From the NCBI RefSeq assembly GCF_901000735.1, contig NC_081542.1:46230238-46294237 (forward strand): a DNA stretch of 64,000 nucleotides, in the 5' to 3' direction. This stretch comes from Corylus avellana. Lineage: Eukaryota > Streptophyta > Magnoliopsida > Fagales > Betulaceae. The notes beneath the pieces were generated by a model. It saw nothing but the letters and a program-made list of their open reading frames with translations. It ran no database searches and was not told the origin of the DNA. The translations under genes and the position numbers were made by a program. This document shows, piece by piece, positions 1 to 11,836 of this stretch; the stretch's first letter is position 1, and each line of letters opens with the position of its first letter.

Positions 1-170
1 AAGAAAGGGTGATTTTGACATCCCACACTGCTTGAGTATGAGAAATGGGATGCTCTTATATAGAGCATGTTCTCTTTAGATGGAATGACTTCCTTTTGAA
101 GTAAGCCCAATAATAAAACCGTGCAGACTTAGTCTAAAGTTAACAATTTTATATCACTTAGAATATAATG

Positions 171-171
<1 letters not shown>

Positions 172-202
<31 letters not shown>
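172..202. repeat. (TA)n microsatellite
   Basis: About 15 uninterrupted TA units, directly visible. Confidence 0.95.
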
Positions 203-204
<2 letters not shown>

Positions 205-368
205 AAAGTTTGTTTTTGACTCTTTTTGAGGCATCTTGACCACAATGTGTGTTCAATCACAGTGGATAGAGAATTATCCAAGTTTGATAAGAATGCTCCT
301 CCACCACACGAACATTTTGGAAACGGAACAAGTCACTTGCCAAAACAAGACATTAATTCTATTCCTGC

Positions 369-646
369 GAGGGACCTAGTGTTTGTATTTTTCTCTTTTT
401 TTGGGTATCTCGAGATCTGTTGCTCCACTTACCCAGAGCCTTTCCTATCTATCTTTCGCTTTCATCGCTTTAAAAACGCGGCAAACATTATCTTCATCTT
501 AAATATATATAGGGAGGGACCAAGTGTTTGTATTTTTCTCTTTTTTTGGGTATCTCGAGATCTGTTGCTCCACTTACCCAGAGCCTTTCCTATCTATCTT
601 TCGCTTTCATCGCTTTAAAAACGCGACAAACATTATCTTCATCTTA
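369..646. repeat. 145-bp tandem duplication
   Basis: The block at 369-501 is repeated at 514-646 with an offset of 145 bases and only a few mismatches (for example CCTAG against CCAAG, and GCGGC against GCGAC). A short AT linker separates the copies. It creates a spurious open frame across the junction. The high identity points to a fairly recent local duplication. Confidence 0.9.
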
Positions 647-1011
647 TATATATATATATAGTTAACAGATCTCGAGATATTTTGAGATAGTTGATAATTG
701 AATGCTTAATCTTGAAGATAATCAAGATTTTACAAATATTAAAATACTGCATAAGGGATATATATGATGAGGCGTGGCGTAATGGGAAGCAAAATATGCA
801 AACACACAACTCACAACACTCCTATAAATCCTAGAAAGCAAAATATGTTACACTGTGATTTATGTGATTGACAAAAAAAAAAATGAAGATAAAGAAAAGT
901 TTTCAAGGAAAGTACGAATATTGAAAATAAAATAGAAAGACCAATTTTTCAAGATTAACTTTTATGAGAAATTAAGATGTTTTATAACCACTCAAATTAA
1001 GTTAAGTTGGG

Positions 1012-1185
1012 GAATACGCTTAGCAACCCAATGTTATGTTCCAGAATACGTCTGATAATCTAGTGTTAAGTGGGAGAATACGCTTAGCGACCCAGTGTTA
1101 AGTAGAGAAATACGATTGATGACCCAGTGTCAAATATGTGAGTATGTTTAACGACCCAATGTTCAATGGAGAGTACGCTTAACTT
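1012..1185. repeat. Degenerate 32-bp tandem repeat, about 5.5 copies
   Basis: Units beginning GAATACG or GAGTAYG start near 1012, 1044, 1076, 1108, 1140 and 1171. Each is followed by a GACCCARTGTTAAGT-like core. The spacing is almost exactly 32 bases, and divergence between units shows that the array is old. Confidence 0.85.
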
Positions 1186-2594
1186 ATTAAATTTGCTAGA
1201 CTGCATGAAGCAACATGTAATATGATCTACATCATTATCTCTATGTTGGAAAGAATTCGGCCTCGAATTCAAATCGTCTTTGCCTCGATGGCTCAGATGT
1301 TCAATCAATCCCTTACATTCGTCCTTCTTAATAGAAAAACAAATTAGAAGAGAAATAATTTGCAACTAACGACAACATGACTCCACGTAGTAGATCTAAA
1401 ATTCTTCATACTAACTCAAGATAAATTAATTTTTACAAGCCCTTTATTTAGTTTTATGAACCTCTATTAATTTTTTAAAAAAAGATCAATTATATCTTGA
1501 CCACATAAAATCAAATTTTCTCTAACATGTCGAAGCCAACGAGATTTTGGTTAGAAAAACTTGATAGAAAAATTTAAGTCCCAAGAAAATCGAGATAATG
1601 AATTTTCTCAGCATCCCACTAAGGTACTTCACTCTTTGAACTTCCGTCAAACACGTGATATATGATAAAGAAATTACCCCCACTAGATCTTCATCATTGA
1701 CATTGAACATAATCTTTAAATTAATTCATATTCATGTTGGAACTCTTCAGGTTGTGAGGCATTTTATGAGTGTCTTTCTTTTCTTCTAAAATCTAGAGCT
1801 AAATAATTTTTTTTTTTTTCTTAAAAAAAATAAAAATAAAAAAAATAACAGTCCCAAATGAAAATTATAATTTTCACTACCATGTCAAAAAATAAGTATT
1901 TGAGATTGAATATTTTAGAATATGTGTATTGAGATGAAATACTCCGAAATCCATACTTCAGTTAAAAGTTTATTGGGTCGAGATGTCTTTGAGTTCGGGC
2001 TGCAATGAGCTCGTTGAGAAATTTGAGCCCGAATTTGAATTTGACCTGAGCTCTGGCTGCAATTAGTTCAGCAAGAAGAAAGCCCGGCCCAAATAGTTTT
2101 GTTTCAAGAACATGAAGCCAGACTTATGCTCTATTCCTTCGGAAGTTTGACCAAAGATTCAAAGCAAGATTAGCATAAAGGTCAAAGATACTTGATTTGA
2201 TTAAAACAAAAAAAAAAATTCATCCTCCTTGTTTATCATGACAAACTTGAACAAAAATTATAGTACAAAACAAATTTTTCTATTTCCTCCCCAGACAACA
2301 CAACAGGGACAAAAAGGAAACTCAAAGAGTGAAACAACAAGAACATATTTAGAAGAACATCTTCATCTTTCATAGAAAAATTGTATCTCTGTAAATTATC
2401 ATACGCTTTTTCATTTACCAATCGTCAACCTAAATAACAAATACATGCGTGCATGGATGAGAAGATTTTTAAAGTATCAAGCATAGCATCCTGCTTCTGA
2501 GTTATTTTGCCACAACAGCAATCTCACCTACAGAATCATCCGAGTTTGCACAAGGGAGGATTTCCCAGCTTCAAAACAGGGTATCCTTATTTCT

Positions 2595-5500
2595 TCATTG
2601 TGAAGCCAAGGAATTCAGCTTCTTTTCAAGAAGTTTGGCATGGCGAAGAGCATCCATGGCCTCGCCTTGCTTTCCTGAACGTTTCAACTTTACAGCCTTT
2701 ACCTTCTCTGCTTTGATCTGTTCTTCCAGTTGAGTTCTCTCTAGATTAGAATTCCCACTTTTACCAACATTGAGTTTCAAAGGCTCTTGTCTTTCTGGGA
2801 CGTGTGACACTGCCATATTCGCGTCTTCCACGCCAATAGCTTTTAAGGCAGACAATAGTTGAGGATCGAGAAGATCCTCAATAACCACATCATCTACTGG
2901 TTCTAATTTACCAACAGAAGACACTGCAGAATCATGAGTAGCCAACTCCTCCAACTGGGTTTCAAGTGCCTTGGCCAACTCAAACTCGGCCTCTGCTTCT
3001 TCCATCCGGCCTTCCCTTCGCAGCTTGAGGGCCTTACGTTTGTGGCCAAGAGATTCCTGTTGCAATTTGAAACGATCACGACTGGACAGTGGTTTTGGAG
3101 CCAAATTTGATGTACCCTGCTCCCTTTTTTCAACGAAAGGGACGTTAGAAGTAGACACATCACTAGGAGCATCTTTTGGCTGGGGATTGTCCTCCAGATT
3201 CTTCTCAAGCAGCTTTGCCTGACGAAGTTCCTCTCGAGCTTCTGGCAATTTCCCTTCTCTCTTTAAAGCAACCGCTTTCCTCTTATGAACCAAAATTTCT
3301 TGCTGCAGGGAGCTGTCATTTTTCTGAGAAACAAAGCCCTGAACTGAATTTGGTTTATGTATATATGTCTTCTCATCTGCATTTACCATTTCTCTTTTCT
3401 TGGTTGTAACATCATCCTTGCTTCCAAGATCTTCTCTGGAGCTTGACAGGGATCCTAAACGAATAGCAGGACTAGTAAGAGATGAAACATCAGAACCAAA
3501 ATTTAATTTCTCCTCTTGCCTTTCATCAGACTTTTGAGAATAACTCCAATCATCACCAGTCAGCAGATCCATCATGTTCACGGACTTGTCAGGTGGGGAG
3601 AAGTAAGAAGAACCTGCTGTTTTGTTGTTGTCCGGAGGACTAATTTTATCGGGAGTACCCAAATCTACAAAAGATGGATTCTTTTTCTCAGTGAACTGAG
3701 AGATTACAGGAATCGAAATACCAGAATCCCTAAAGGAAGGATTAACCATGTCATTTTCCGTTTTTCCTGAGCCCACTGATGACTTAAAAACTTCGTCATT
3801 TAGACTCGCCACTGCTGGGGCTGACCCTTTATTTACTTCCACTGCATCTTTGAAATTCCCATCGTTGTCATGAGTAACCAATAACTCAAAAGGCTCAGGT
3901 CTTTTATTCTCGGAAGCATTAACCAGAAGTTCATCTTTCGGGGCTTCCAAATCTTCCAGCTGGGCTTCTAGTACCTTAGCAGCTCTCAATGTTTCCTCTG
4001 CTTGTTCTGTTTCTCCCTTACGTCTAAGAGCAAGGGCCTTTCTTTTCAAACCCAAAAGTTCCCTTTGAATTTCTCCCTTACTTCTTGGTGCTGCAACAGG
4101 AGGGTCAGAAGAGGATCCAATCACAGATGGATCCATAGTATGTAAGGTATTAACAGCAACTTGTTTAGGCCTCTCTGGCATGGTTACAGGCTCAAGTTCG
4201 TTCCACCCCAGATTATTTAGCATTGAGTGTAGTGCTGGGTCATGCATAACTTCTTCTGGAACAACCCCTTCATCTCCTTGCATCACTGAACTCTCAACAG
4301 GAGGCTTGTAGATTTTGTGATTAGGCCTATTAGATTCAATCTGAACTTCTTTCTTTGGAGCTTCAAGCTCCGCTATCTGAGCCTCTAATACTTTTGCATT
4401 CCTCAGAACTTCCTCTGCCTCCTCAGTCTTTCCTTGGCGTCTCAGAGCAAGAGACTTTCTCTTTATGCTTAAGAGTTCCCTCTGGAGTTCAGCTTTACTT
4501 CTTGATGTTCTGACCAAGACATTAGAAGGGGATTGAGTTGAAGAAGACTCACTTATCTGCATAGAAAGATTATCATCTTGCTTAGAAGGCTTGGATGCAG
4601 AATTTGCAAGCTCATTATCTTCATCAGTCCAACCTAAATTCTTTAGAAGTGAAAGATAGGTTGGGTCATGCATATCTTGATCTGTTATGTCTTCTTCGAT
4701 GTCTCCTTCTCCATCGGGAAGATTTTTATTGATATCAGGATGTTTGTATGACAAATCTGGGTCTTTACTACCAACAGTAACCTGGGTAGCCTTCCCCTTC
4801 AAAGAATTATCCATCTGTTGAAGCTGATGCTCAAGAACCTTACCTTTATTCAATTCTTCCTCTGCCTCATCTAATCTGCCTTCCCTTTTCAAAGCAAGAG
4901 CTTTCTTTTTCAAAGTCAGAAGCTCCTTCTGAATCGTTAATCTACTCTTAGGTGCAAGTCTGAGATCACCATCTTCCCTTGCGTTAACAACTCCATCATC
5001 AACCTCTGCTGAGGTAAAATTTTTATCAGCCAATAGAGAAGTCGAGTGTTTCTGAGATACCATGGGCTTCTGTCCAATAAAGTTATCCTTTTGAGACTCA
5101 AAGCTTTCAAGGTCCCTTTCAAGAAGCTTTGCCTTCTTGAGCTTTTCCATTGCCTCTTTAACATTACCTGCCCTTTTTTGATTAAGAGCCTCTCTCTTCA
5201 AATTTTGAATTTCACTTAACATCGCTTCTGTGTCAACAGGAACAGACTGGTGCAAAGTGTTTTCTGGTTGAATAGAGTCTTCACTCCAACCTAATGATTT
5301 CAAAGCACCAGCTAGTTCAGGATCCTCCATATCCTCATCTGTCACTTCAAAATTACTATCAACAATAAAATCATCAGAAGTGCCTACAATATGATCAAAT
5401 TCAAAACCATGCTCCTGCTCATATAGAATTGACAAATCTTCTTTATTATTGTCCATGCTATGGATTAATGCAGAAAGCTCGTCATCAGAATCTTCAGCCC

Positions 5501-8500
5501 CAGCCAAGAGTTCCTCTTCTTCTAGTTGTTTCTCTAAAACTTTAGCTCGCTTCAATTCTTCCTTGGCTTCTGCTAACTTCCCTTCACGCTTCAACATGAG
5601 TGCCTTTTTCTTGAGAGCAACAACATTGGTCTTGTCAATGCCACCACTAGCCTCATTTCTACTAGTCTTCTGAGAGACTTCTCCAAGAAGAGACAACAGT
5701 TCACCCTCTAAACTCACACTTGCTGGCTTTTTATCTTCATCATGGAAATCTTTATCAGACCATCCCAGTTCTCTAAGTTCAGCAGCAAGGTCATCCTTTT
5801 CTTTGTAAGCACGAGGAATGATCTTATTTTTTCTCCCAGATTCTTTAGGGTCATCTTTATTCTGGTTATCGGCCATGTTTCCAGAAGATAAAGCCCTTTT
5901 ATGGCTTTTTCTTAAGTATATTTCCAAAGCCTCAGCCTGCCTCTCAAGCTCTTTCCCTTTCTTAAAGGCTTTGAGAGCTTCCTCTGACTTCCCTTCTCCT
6001 TTCAGAATTTTATACTTCTTTTTCTCATCCAAAGCTTGCTGACGCAATTCCTCAGGACTAGCAGATCCCATCTCACTCTTTAAATGATTAGGCTCATTGC
6101 GAGATATACTTCCATGCATTTCTTCACCCCCATCCAGAGTATCAACTTCTTGAGCATTTGAACAGGATGAACTGCTAGTTGCCCTTTGAATACTAGAAAC
6201 AATCTCATCGTTTGACACCTGCCCTGATGAAGAGGATTCCTGTCGTGCACTACCCAGAATCTGATTCAGAACTTCATCCTCATACTTTGAAGTCAACTTT
6301 GAACCGCCTGCACAAAAGGGTCTAAAAATTGAGAACAGAGCTACAATTTAGAAGTGAAGTAATTCTAGTTCGTTTTATAACTATATGAAAAATTGCAAGA
6401 TAAGAAAATCTGGCATTATAGTGATGGAAGACAATTAAAAAATAATAAAAAAATACATCTGGCCAATATTTCTAACCCCAATTGTCAAATGGGCAGATAA
6501 TGTAGCTAACAAAATAGCTAACGATCAGAACATATAGGATGTAGCTAGCCAGCAGGAAGAAAGTACAGAATCAAAAAATAAAAATGAAACAAACAAAGTG
6601 AAATGAGGAAGTACAAAAAACCAGGAAAGAAATCCAGGGAGGTCCTGGGAGAAATCCTTTTGAAAATGTGAATCAATAAGATGGTAGTCTGGAAACCCAG
6701 AGTAACCATCCAGTATAGCAGTTTGTGTTGACAAATGCAGGTGCTCCTTCTAAATATCTATACTTACAAACTTTGTTATGGAAGATGACAAACTACACTA
6801 AAGATTCAACTAACACCTGGGACTTATAAATACTGCATAATTTTGCACAGCATCCAACAAATTTCTGATTTCCCTTCCTTTGAGAAAGATAATTTTAAAA
6901 AAGTACATGCAACAGCTTAACTTGTCTAAACTGGAATTTTCCATTGCTATTGACAGCCAGCAGAATAGTTCTTCAAAGCATGTTAACCAATCTATTAATT
7001 CAATATTTGCCTTAGCAATTAATAACACCACGAAAAAATAGAGGTAATATAGCAGGTCATACTAGGATCAACTTCAATTGCATAGAGATTTAAAGTATTA
7101 AAAAACAAAGAAACAGATAAATTATAAGTTATGAAAGAATGATAAATGAGAAATGGACAGGGTGGGGATCAAATGAATTTTACGGGCCCCAGATTTTAGG
7201 GCTGATCAAAAGCCCGAACTTCCAAAATCTGACCAGCAGCCAACCTGATCAAGTCAGCTTCAAGCAGTAGGCAGGTCAGATTTCGGAAGTTTCTTCTTAA
7301 TTCTGAAAAAGTTGGGTCAGAGATCAGAACATGGGTAGAATTTCCGACTTTTTCTGATCTGACCCAACTTTTTAAAAAGAATTCTTTTATATTTAAAACG
7401 GCGTCATTTGGCGAGTATATATATAATAAGAAGAGATCTATTCTTCGACATTTTTTCTGAAAACATATATATTTTTTCATTTTTTTGGAGCCTGGACTTT
7501 CTGAGCGACTCCAACTCTGACATATCAGGAGTCGGAGACGAGTTGGAAATCACCTCCATCAGAGGTGGCATTGGAGGTTTCCCAACTCCAGTGGAGGCGT
7601 AAGCCAGAGAGGTGTTTCCGACACCGTCGAAGTCAGTGCATAGCCCTACCAGATTTTTAAGGCTCTAATTAAAGCTAGATGTGTGAAATGAACAAAGAAG
7701 TAAAGTGATTATATGCTTCTTGCAATGAGGCAAGACCATGCAATTGGTGATTTGGAGTTGGAAGGCAGAAGAGGCATTTCCGACTCTGTCGGACTCAGTG
7801 CACACCCATACCAGATTTTTAAAGATCTAATTAAAGCTAGATATGTGAAATGATTAAAGAAGTGAGCATATGAATTAGGCAAGACCATTCAATTGGTGTC
7901 CCAATGGGTATACGTGCAATGCAAGTGAAAGATATGCATATACCTCTCCCAGCTCTACTCTTGTGCCCATGTCGCATCTCAAAACGAGCGGCCTCTTCAA
8001 GCTTCTTACAAGGCTCGCATATGCGCACAGGTGAATCCCCTTGTCCGCGCAAAACTATCCTTTGCTGAGTACAACTGCTGCAAAACAAGCCCCCACACCT
8101 TCGGCAGTGATGCTGAAAACCCAGAATGTACATCATCAAGAAGAAGCAATGACTAAAATAAAAATTTTATTGGGTCCCATCAAAAGCTTAAAATGAGTAA
8201 AAGGAAAAATCAATAAACTTGTAACAAATCAAAGCCCTGTACTGCTCTATTATCCTTAATTGGAAGCTCTTATTTAACCAATTCAAGCAAATTCAATCCT
8301 TTAGTACTGTACTTCTCCATACTAATCAAAACAAATATAAAAAAAGTAATCTTTTCCAAATCTAACTTAAAGCAAGCATATTGGACTAATAAGTCCCATC
8401 CACTCAAACTACAGATTCCCCATAACACAAACAATCATGGGTTTCTCCAAAAATAGTCTATGCTTCCAATGTATCTTTAAAACTATTAACTACCGCCAAA

Positions 8501-8813
8501 AGGAGGGGAAAAAATAGAAGAAGAAAAAACAATTGCACTATTAGCCTGATCATGGTCAAGTTCATAATTTTAGAACCAAAACCACAAATTTGCGACATGG
8601 GTCTTGAAGAAACAAACAAATTAGTCAAATATTTACAATCGGCTAATGGGATCAGAGGAGAAAATAGGATAGGAAAGGGAAAGTCAAACAAAAACAAACC
8701 TTGCGATTGATGAAGGTGAACTGAGAACTACATCCCTGACAGTGCGAAGCATCAACCACCCAATTGCTCCCTCTCAGTGCCGGCTTTGCCGGCAACCCGA
8801 TCTTCTCTAACAT
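2595..8813 (-). CDS. FYVE zinc-finger phosphoinositide-binding protein with nine helical repeats
   Basis: Three exons, 8813-8700, 8112-7944 and 6307-2595, with clean GT-AG junctions, encode 1331 aa. Exons 1 and 2 encode the FYVE finger (residues about 17-85): WVVD, paired cysteines, the RKHHCRRCGG basic patch and VRIC. Such fingers bind phosphatidylinositol 3-phosphate on endosomes. The large last exon holds nine repeats of about 33 residues (pattern K-REGK--EA-EEL--AK-LE-QLEELE) and five DP----L--LGW motifs (the last one degenerate). It looks like the plant family represented by Arabidopsis At1g61690. The helical repeats resemble DM14 or MIT-type hairpins, so an endosomal or ESCRT link is plausible but inferred. 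The start ATG opens the frame leading straight into the finger. No frame damage was seen. Confidence 0.9.
6308..7943 (-). other. Large intron 2 of the FYVE gene, with internal duplication
   Basis: This 1.6-kb intron separates the FYVE exons from the repeat-rich last exon. It contains a hairpin (arms near 7306-7330 and 7355-7377, built on GTTGGGTCAGA and TCTGACCCAAC). It also contains a tandem duplication in which 7609-7750 is repeated at 7771-7898, sharing CCAGATTTTTAA, AATTAAAGCTAGAT and GGCAAGACCAT. No coding potential was recognised inside it. Confidence 0.75.
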
Positions 8814-9000
8814 CTTCGCTTTCTTTTCCCGTGAAAGTATTTGTCGCAGGAAAAGAAAATCAAAGCGAAAATCGCAGCTGTTTCCCTTTTATTGTTATTT
8901 TTTTAATAACTCCAAGGTTTTTTTTTTGTTTTTTTCAGATTTCGGTTTCCAAGTAAAAAGAGGAGAGGAATGGGCCTAAAATAGTTGGTCCATAACTGTT
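8814..9000 (-). promoter_or_regulatory. 5' leader and promoter side of the FYVE gene
   Basis: The sequence just upstream of the FYVE start is rich in A and G runs on the coding strand, as in plant 5' leaders. No convincing TATA box was picked out. Confidence 0.3.
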
Positions 9001-9108
9001 CCATTCTGGGCTTGCATTCGTTCCACAAGCAGGCCCATGAATATAATCAATTTATGCTTTCCAATTAGAAAATAGAAAGAGAAATGTTTCATAATATGAT
9101 ATGATATT

Positions 9109-9286
9109 GTCCAAAGAGTGTTAAAGAGCCAAACAAATTAATTCAGAAATTTTTTTAAATTGACGTGTCAAGAGTTTTTAAATTAAAAAAATGCAATTCT
9201 CTCTCATTGTCTTCGACTAACGGTCTGCCACGTTAATTTTAAAATTTTTCTAGGTTTATTTGTTTGACTCCTTAACACTTCTCGAC
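9109..9286. mobile_element. Small MITE with long terminal inverted repeats
   Basis: The left end, AGTGTTAAAGAGCCAAACAA, is matched in inverted orientation by the right end, TTGTTTGACTCCTTAACACT. The pairing continues through AAATTTTT and ACGTG inside. Outside the arms, ATT occurs on both sides (9106-9108 and 9287-9289) and may be a 3-bp target duplication. There is no coding capacity. Confidence 0.7.
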
Positions 9287-9753
9287 ATTGTCAATTCAAT
9301 TTGCATCATGTGAACATAACTGGGTAGTGATAAGATAGTCGTGTTGTATATACCATTATTCATAATAAAAAAGACCCTGTTTCTTTTGGCAAGCAAATGA
9401 TCAAAGGAAAAAGGACTATAATGGATACAGGATTATGACAAGTTTAAGAATTGAATAAAAATGAAGAATAATCTATCAAGCAATTTTTGGGTTTTTGTTT
9501 GCTTTGATTATGGTTTTGTAGATGCTGCTTAAATTCTTTAAGACAAAGAATATCGAAGCATTTTTGATTGATAAGTAAACAAAAATTAATTGAATATAAT
9601 ATGAAATCAACCTGCTTAATTGTAAGAAAAATATGTAGTTCAATTGCTTTTGGAATTTGAATTCTTCATGTTGGCAGCAACTGCTGAAATCTTTTGTCGT
9701 TAAACACGAGGCCTGAGATTGAAGCAGGCCTTCATGCCCCCATTTATTAAAAC

Positions 9754-10085
9754 GGAAAAAATTCACTTTACCTCCTTGAAGTTTTAAGTGTTTTTTAATT
9801 TGAATCTCAAAGTTTAAAAATTGGAAATGTACCCTCCCTAATGTTTTAAAAAATTTCGATTTAAACCTTCCGTTACTAATTTCTATCAAAATTGGACGGA
9901 AATCTATGAAATTACGTAATTACCCTCAGGCTTTTTTTTTTAAAAAAAAAATTTCCGAAAATTAGTAACGGAAGGTTTAAATTGAAAATTTTTGAAACAT
10001 TAGGGGATACATTGTCAATTTTTAAACTTTGGGGTTCAAATTGAAAAACTCTTAAAATTTTAGAGGAGTAAAGTGAATTTTTTCC
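9754..10085. mobile_element. Foldback MITE with target-site duplication
   Basis: Nearly the whole 332 bp is an imperfect palindrome. The terminal repeat GGAAAAAATTCACTTTAC is present at both ends in inverted orientation, and the arms meet at a T/A run near 9935-9950. TATTAAAA flanks both sides (9745-9752 and 10086-10093), an 8-bp duplication extendable to 9 with one mismatch. This fits hAT-like or Mutator-like non-autonomous elements. Confidence 0.8.
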
Positions 10086-10093
10086 TATTAAAA

Positions 10094-11836
10094 ATGTTCC
10101 TAGAGCTCAGCCCAAAAGGAAGAAGAAAAACTTTAGACCAGCTTTTACGAAAAGTAGCCATTGCAGCTCTAAACTACAGATCAAATATATATAACTAGAA
10201 AATGTGGTATATTTCATAACAATTGATTCAAAATTTGAGCTTTTCGCAGCCAAAACCCTTGGAAAAGGAGACAATAACGTTATCCAAGTTACATGGAGAT
10301 CACACATTTTGACAATGGAGTCCAACCATTTCGAGGTTCAGACAGACACCTCTAACTATACGATATTAAAAACACAAACTCTAGACCTCGTGGGAAGTTT
10401 GAGTGCCTCATCATGAGCCTAGGGACTGTTTGCAGTTGCAGACAAATGGTGGTAAAATTTTCCTTTGAAAGGGTTTCTTAACTTTGGCAATCCATTAATG
10501 CTCTCTCTGCTTCCAATAAATTGGAAGACCAAAGAAACACTCTTCTCAACACCATAAATAATTGTGTTTCTCTCTTAGAAAAGTGGCGATTACAAGGATG
10601 TTGGTCCATGCAGCTCAAACTCTAAAAATAATCACACTTTTTATAGAACACTAAGTTGAGTTGACTGCATCGAATAACGTTAATCATTTGGCCATTACTG
10701 TCTACTTCTCTACTTTCGGACTCGGATCTCTAGTCCGACTACTTAATTAAAAGAGTAGTTTTTCTAAACTTATTTGCATGCATAAGTTTTGGATTGTTTG
10801 AACATCTGTTTAGACGTGTGTTCTATAAGTATAAGGATCCTTTCACACTTGATGTCTAAATTGTAGGTTCGACAATTTTTTATACAACATGGGAATCCGA
10901 TAAAAACTCGATACAAAATTTGCGGATTGTAATTGAGGGGTCTGACTCATTTAAGTTTGAGTTACGATCGACCTATATAGTTTTATACACGTATCTTGAC
11001 ATGTAACATAAAAGTTGTTAATTTTTGACACGGTCCACAAACCCAACACAAATCTAATATAAAATTAAAAAGTTCAATTCATATCTTCGCACGCAAACAT
11101 AAATTTTTTTTGTCATTCATACTAAATGCATTAGATTTCAATCCTCAACTCTCTCCCCCTCCCCCCAAAAAAGTAAATAAAAGAAAAAAGCAAGTCCTCG
11201 CAAATCATGTTGCATTTAAGTCTTTCATCACAATATGGGGACATGACAATTTGTTCACCTTGGTTTTATAAGAACAAATGGGGATGACAAAAATGCTTTG
11301 GTTTCTGAAACTCCATTAAGCTGTGTGTATGCTCCGGGGTTCTCATATAAACGTTGGTGTTAGCGAGCCCCACAATGCGCGTGCACTTTGCCGCGTTGCT
11401 CGCTGACTCAGTCGGCGGTAGACTTGGAAATTGGTGTCAACATTCTTTAGAAACATCCATTCATATTTAATGCCCATTCATGATGCTCGGTCTAGGGAAC
11501 TACATAGATGCCCACATTGTCTCCATTTCTCCATTATGCTTTCAAATTATTATCACTAAATTGCAGTTAATTAGATTATGATTATGCCCTTCAAATCTCC
11601 CTCTCTCTTTAAAACATTGGATTTGCTGCTTATTGAGTTATGTAAACTCACTTTTTATTATCACAATTTCAGAGTTAGTGCAGATAGCAAGTGTTAAGGC
11701 TTTTTACAGCTGAGAGTGGGCAAGCATAAAGGCCATGATGCATCTTTTGAAGACATAAAACAATATAATCAACCATAATGTATTATAAAATTTACACATA
11801 CAATTGGTAATTGAGAAACAAGTTTCCAACTTTTTG
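10094..11836. other. Intergenic, nothing recognised
   Basis: This 1.7-kb spacer downstream of the NPH3 gene has no recognisable exon. A short polypyrimidine tract lies near 11150-11167. A stretch near 10530-10600 looks faintly coding but is broken in every frame. Confidence 0.5.

Larger units (their letters stand above)
1..2235. other. Intergenic AT-rich DNA, no supported gene
   Basis: No open frame here resembles a known protein or shows exon-like structure. The first 150 bases contain a TATA-like stretch (TTATATAGAGC near 56-66) and a leader-like sequence that could be the tail of an LTR or an old promoter; this is inference from style only. The block also holds a TA microsatellite, a 145-bp tandem duplication and a 32-bp repeat array, listed separately. 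From about 1990 to 2110 there is a degenerate direct repeat around the words GGCTGCAAT and GAGCTC. Confidence 0.6.

Noticed and set aside
226..618. 130-codon plus-strand open frame
   Set aside because: It is produced by reading twice through the 145-bp tandem duplication; the sequence is low in information and has no family resemblance.
10530..10620. Faintly coding stretch between the FYVE and NPH3 genes
   Set aside because: Plausible residues appear only in short pieces in different frames with no splice sites; it could not be tied to a family.
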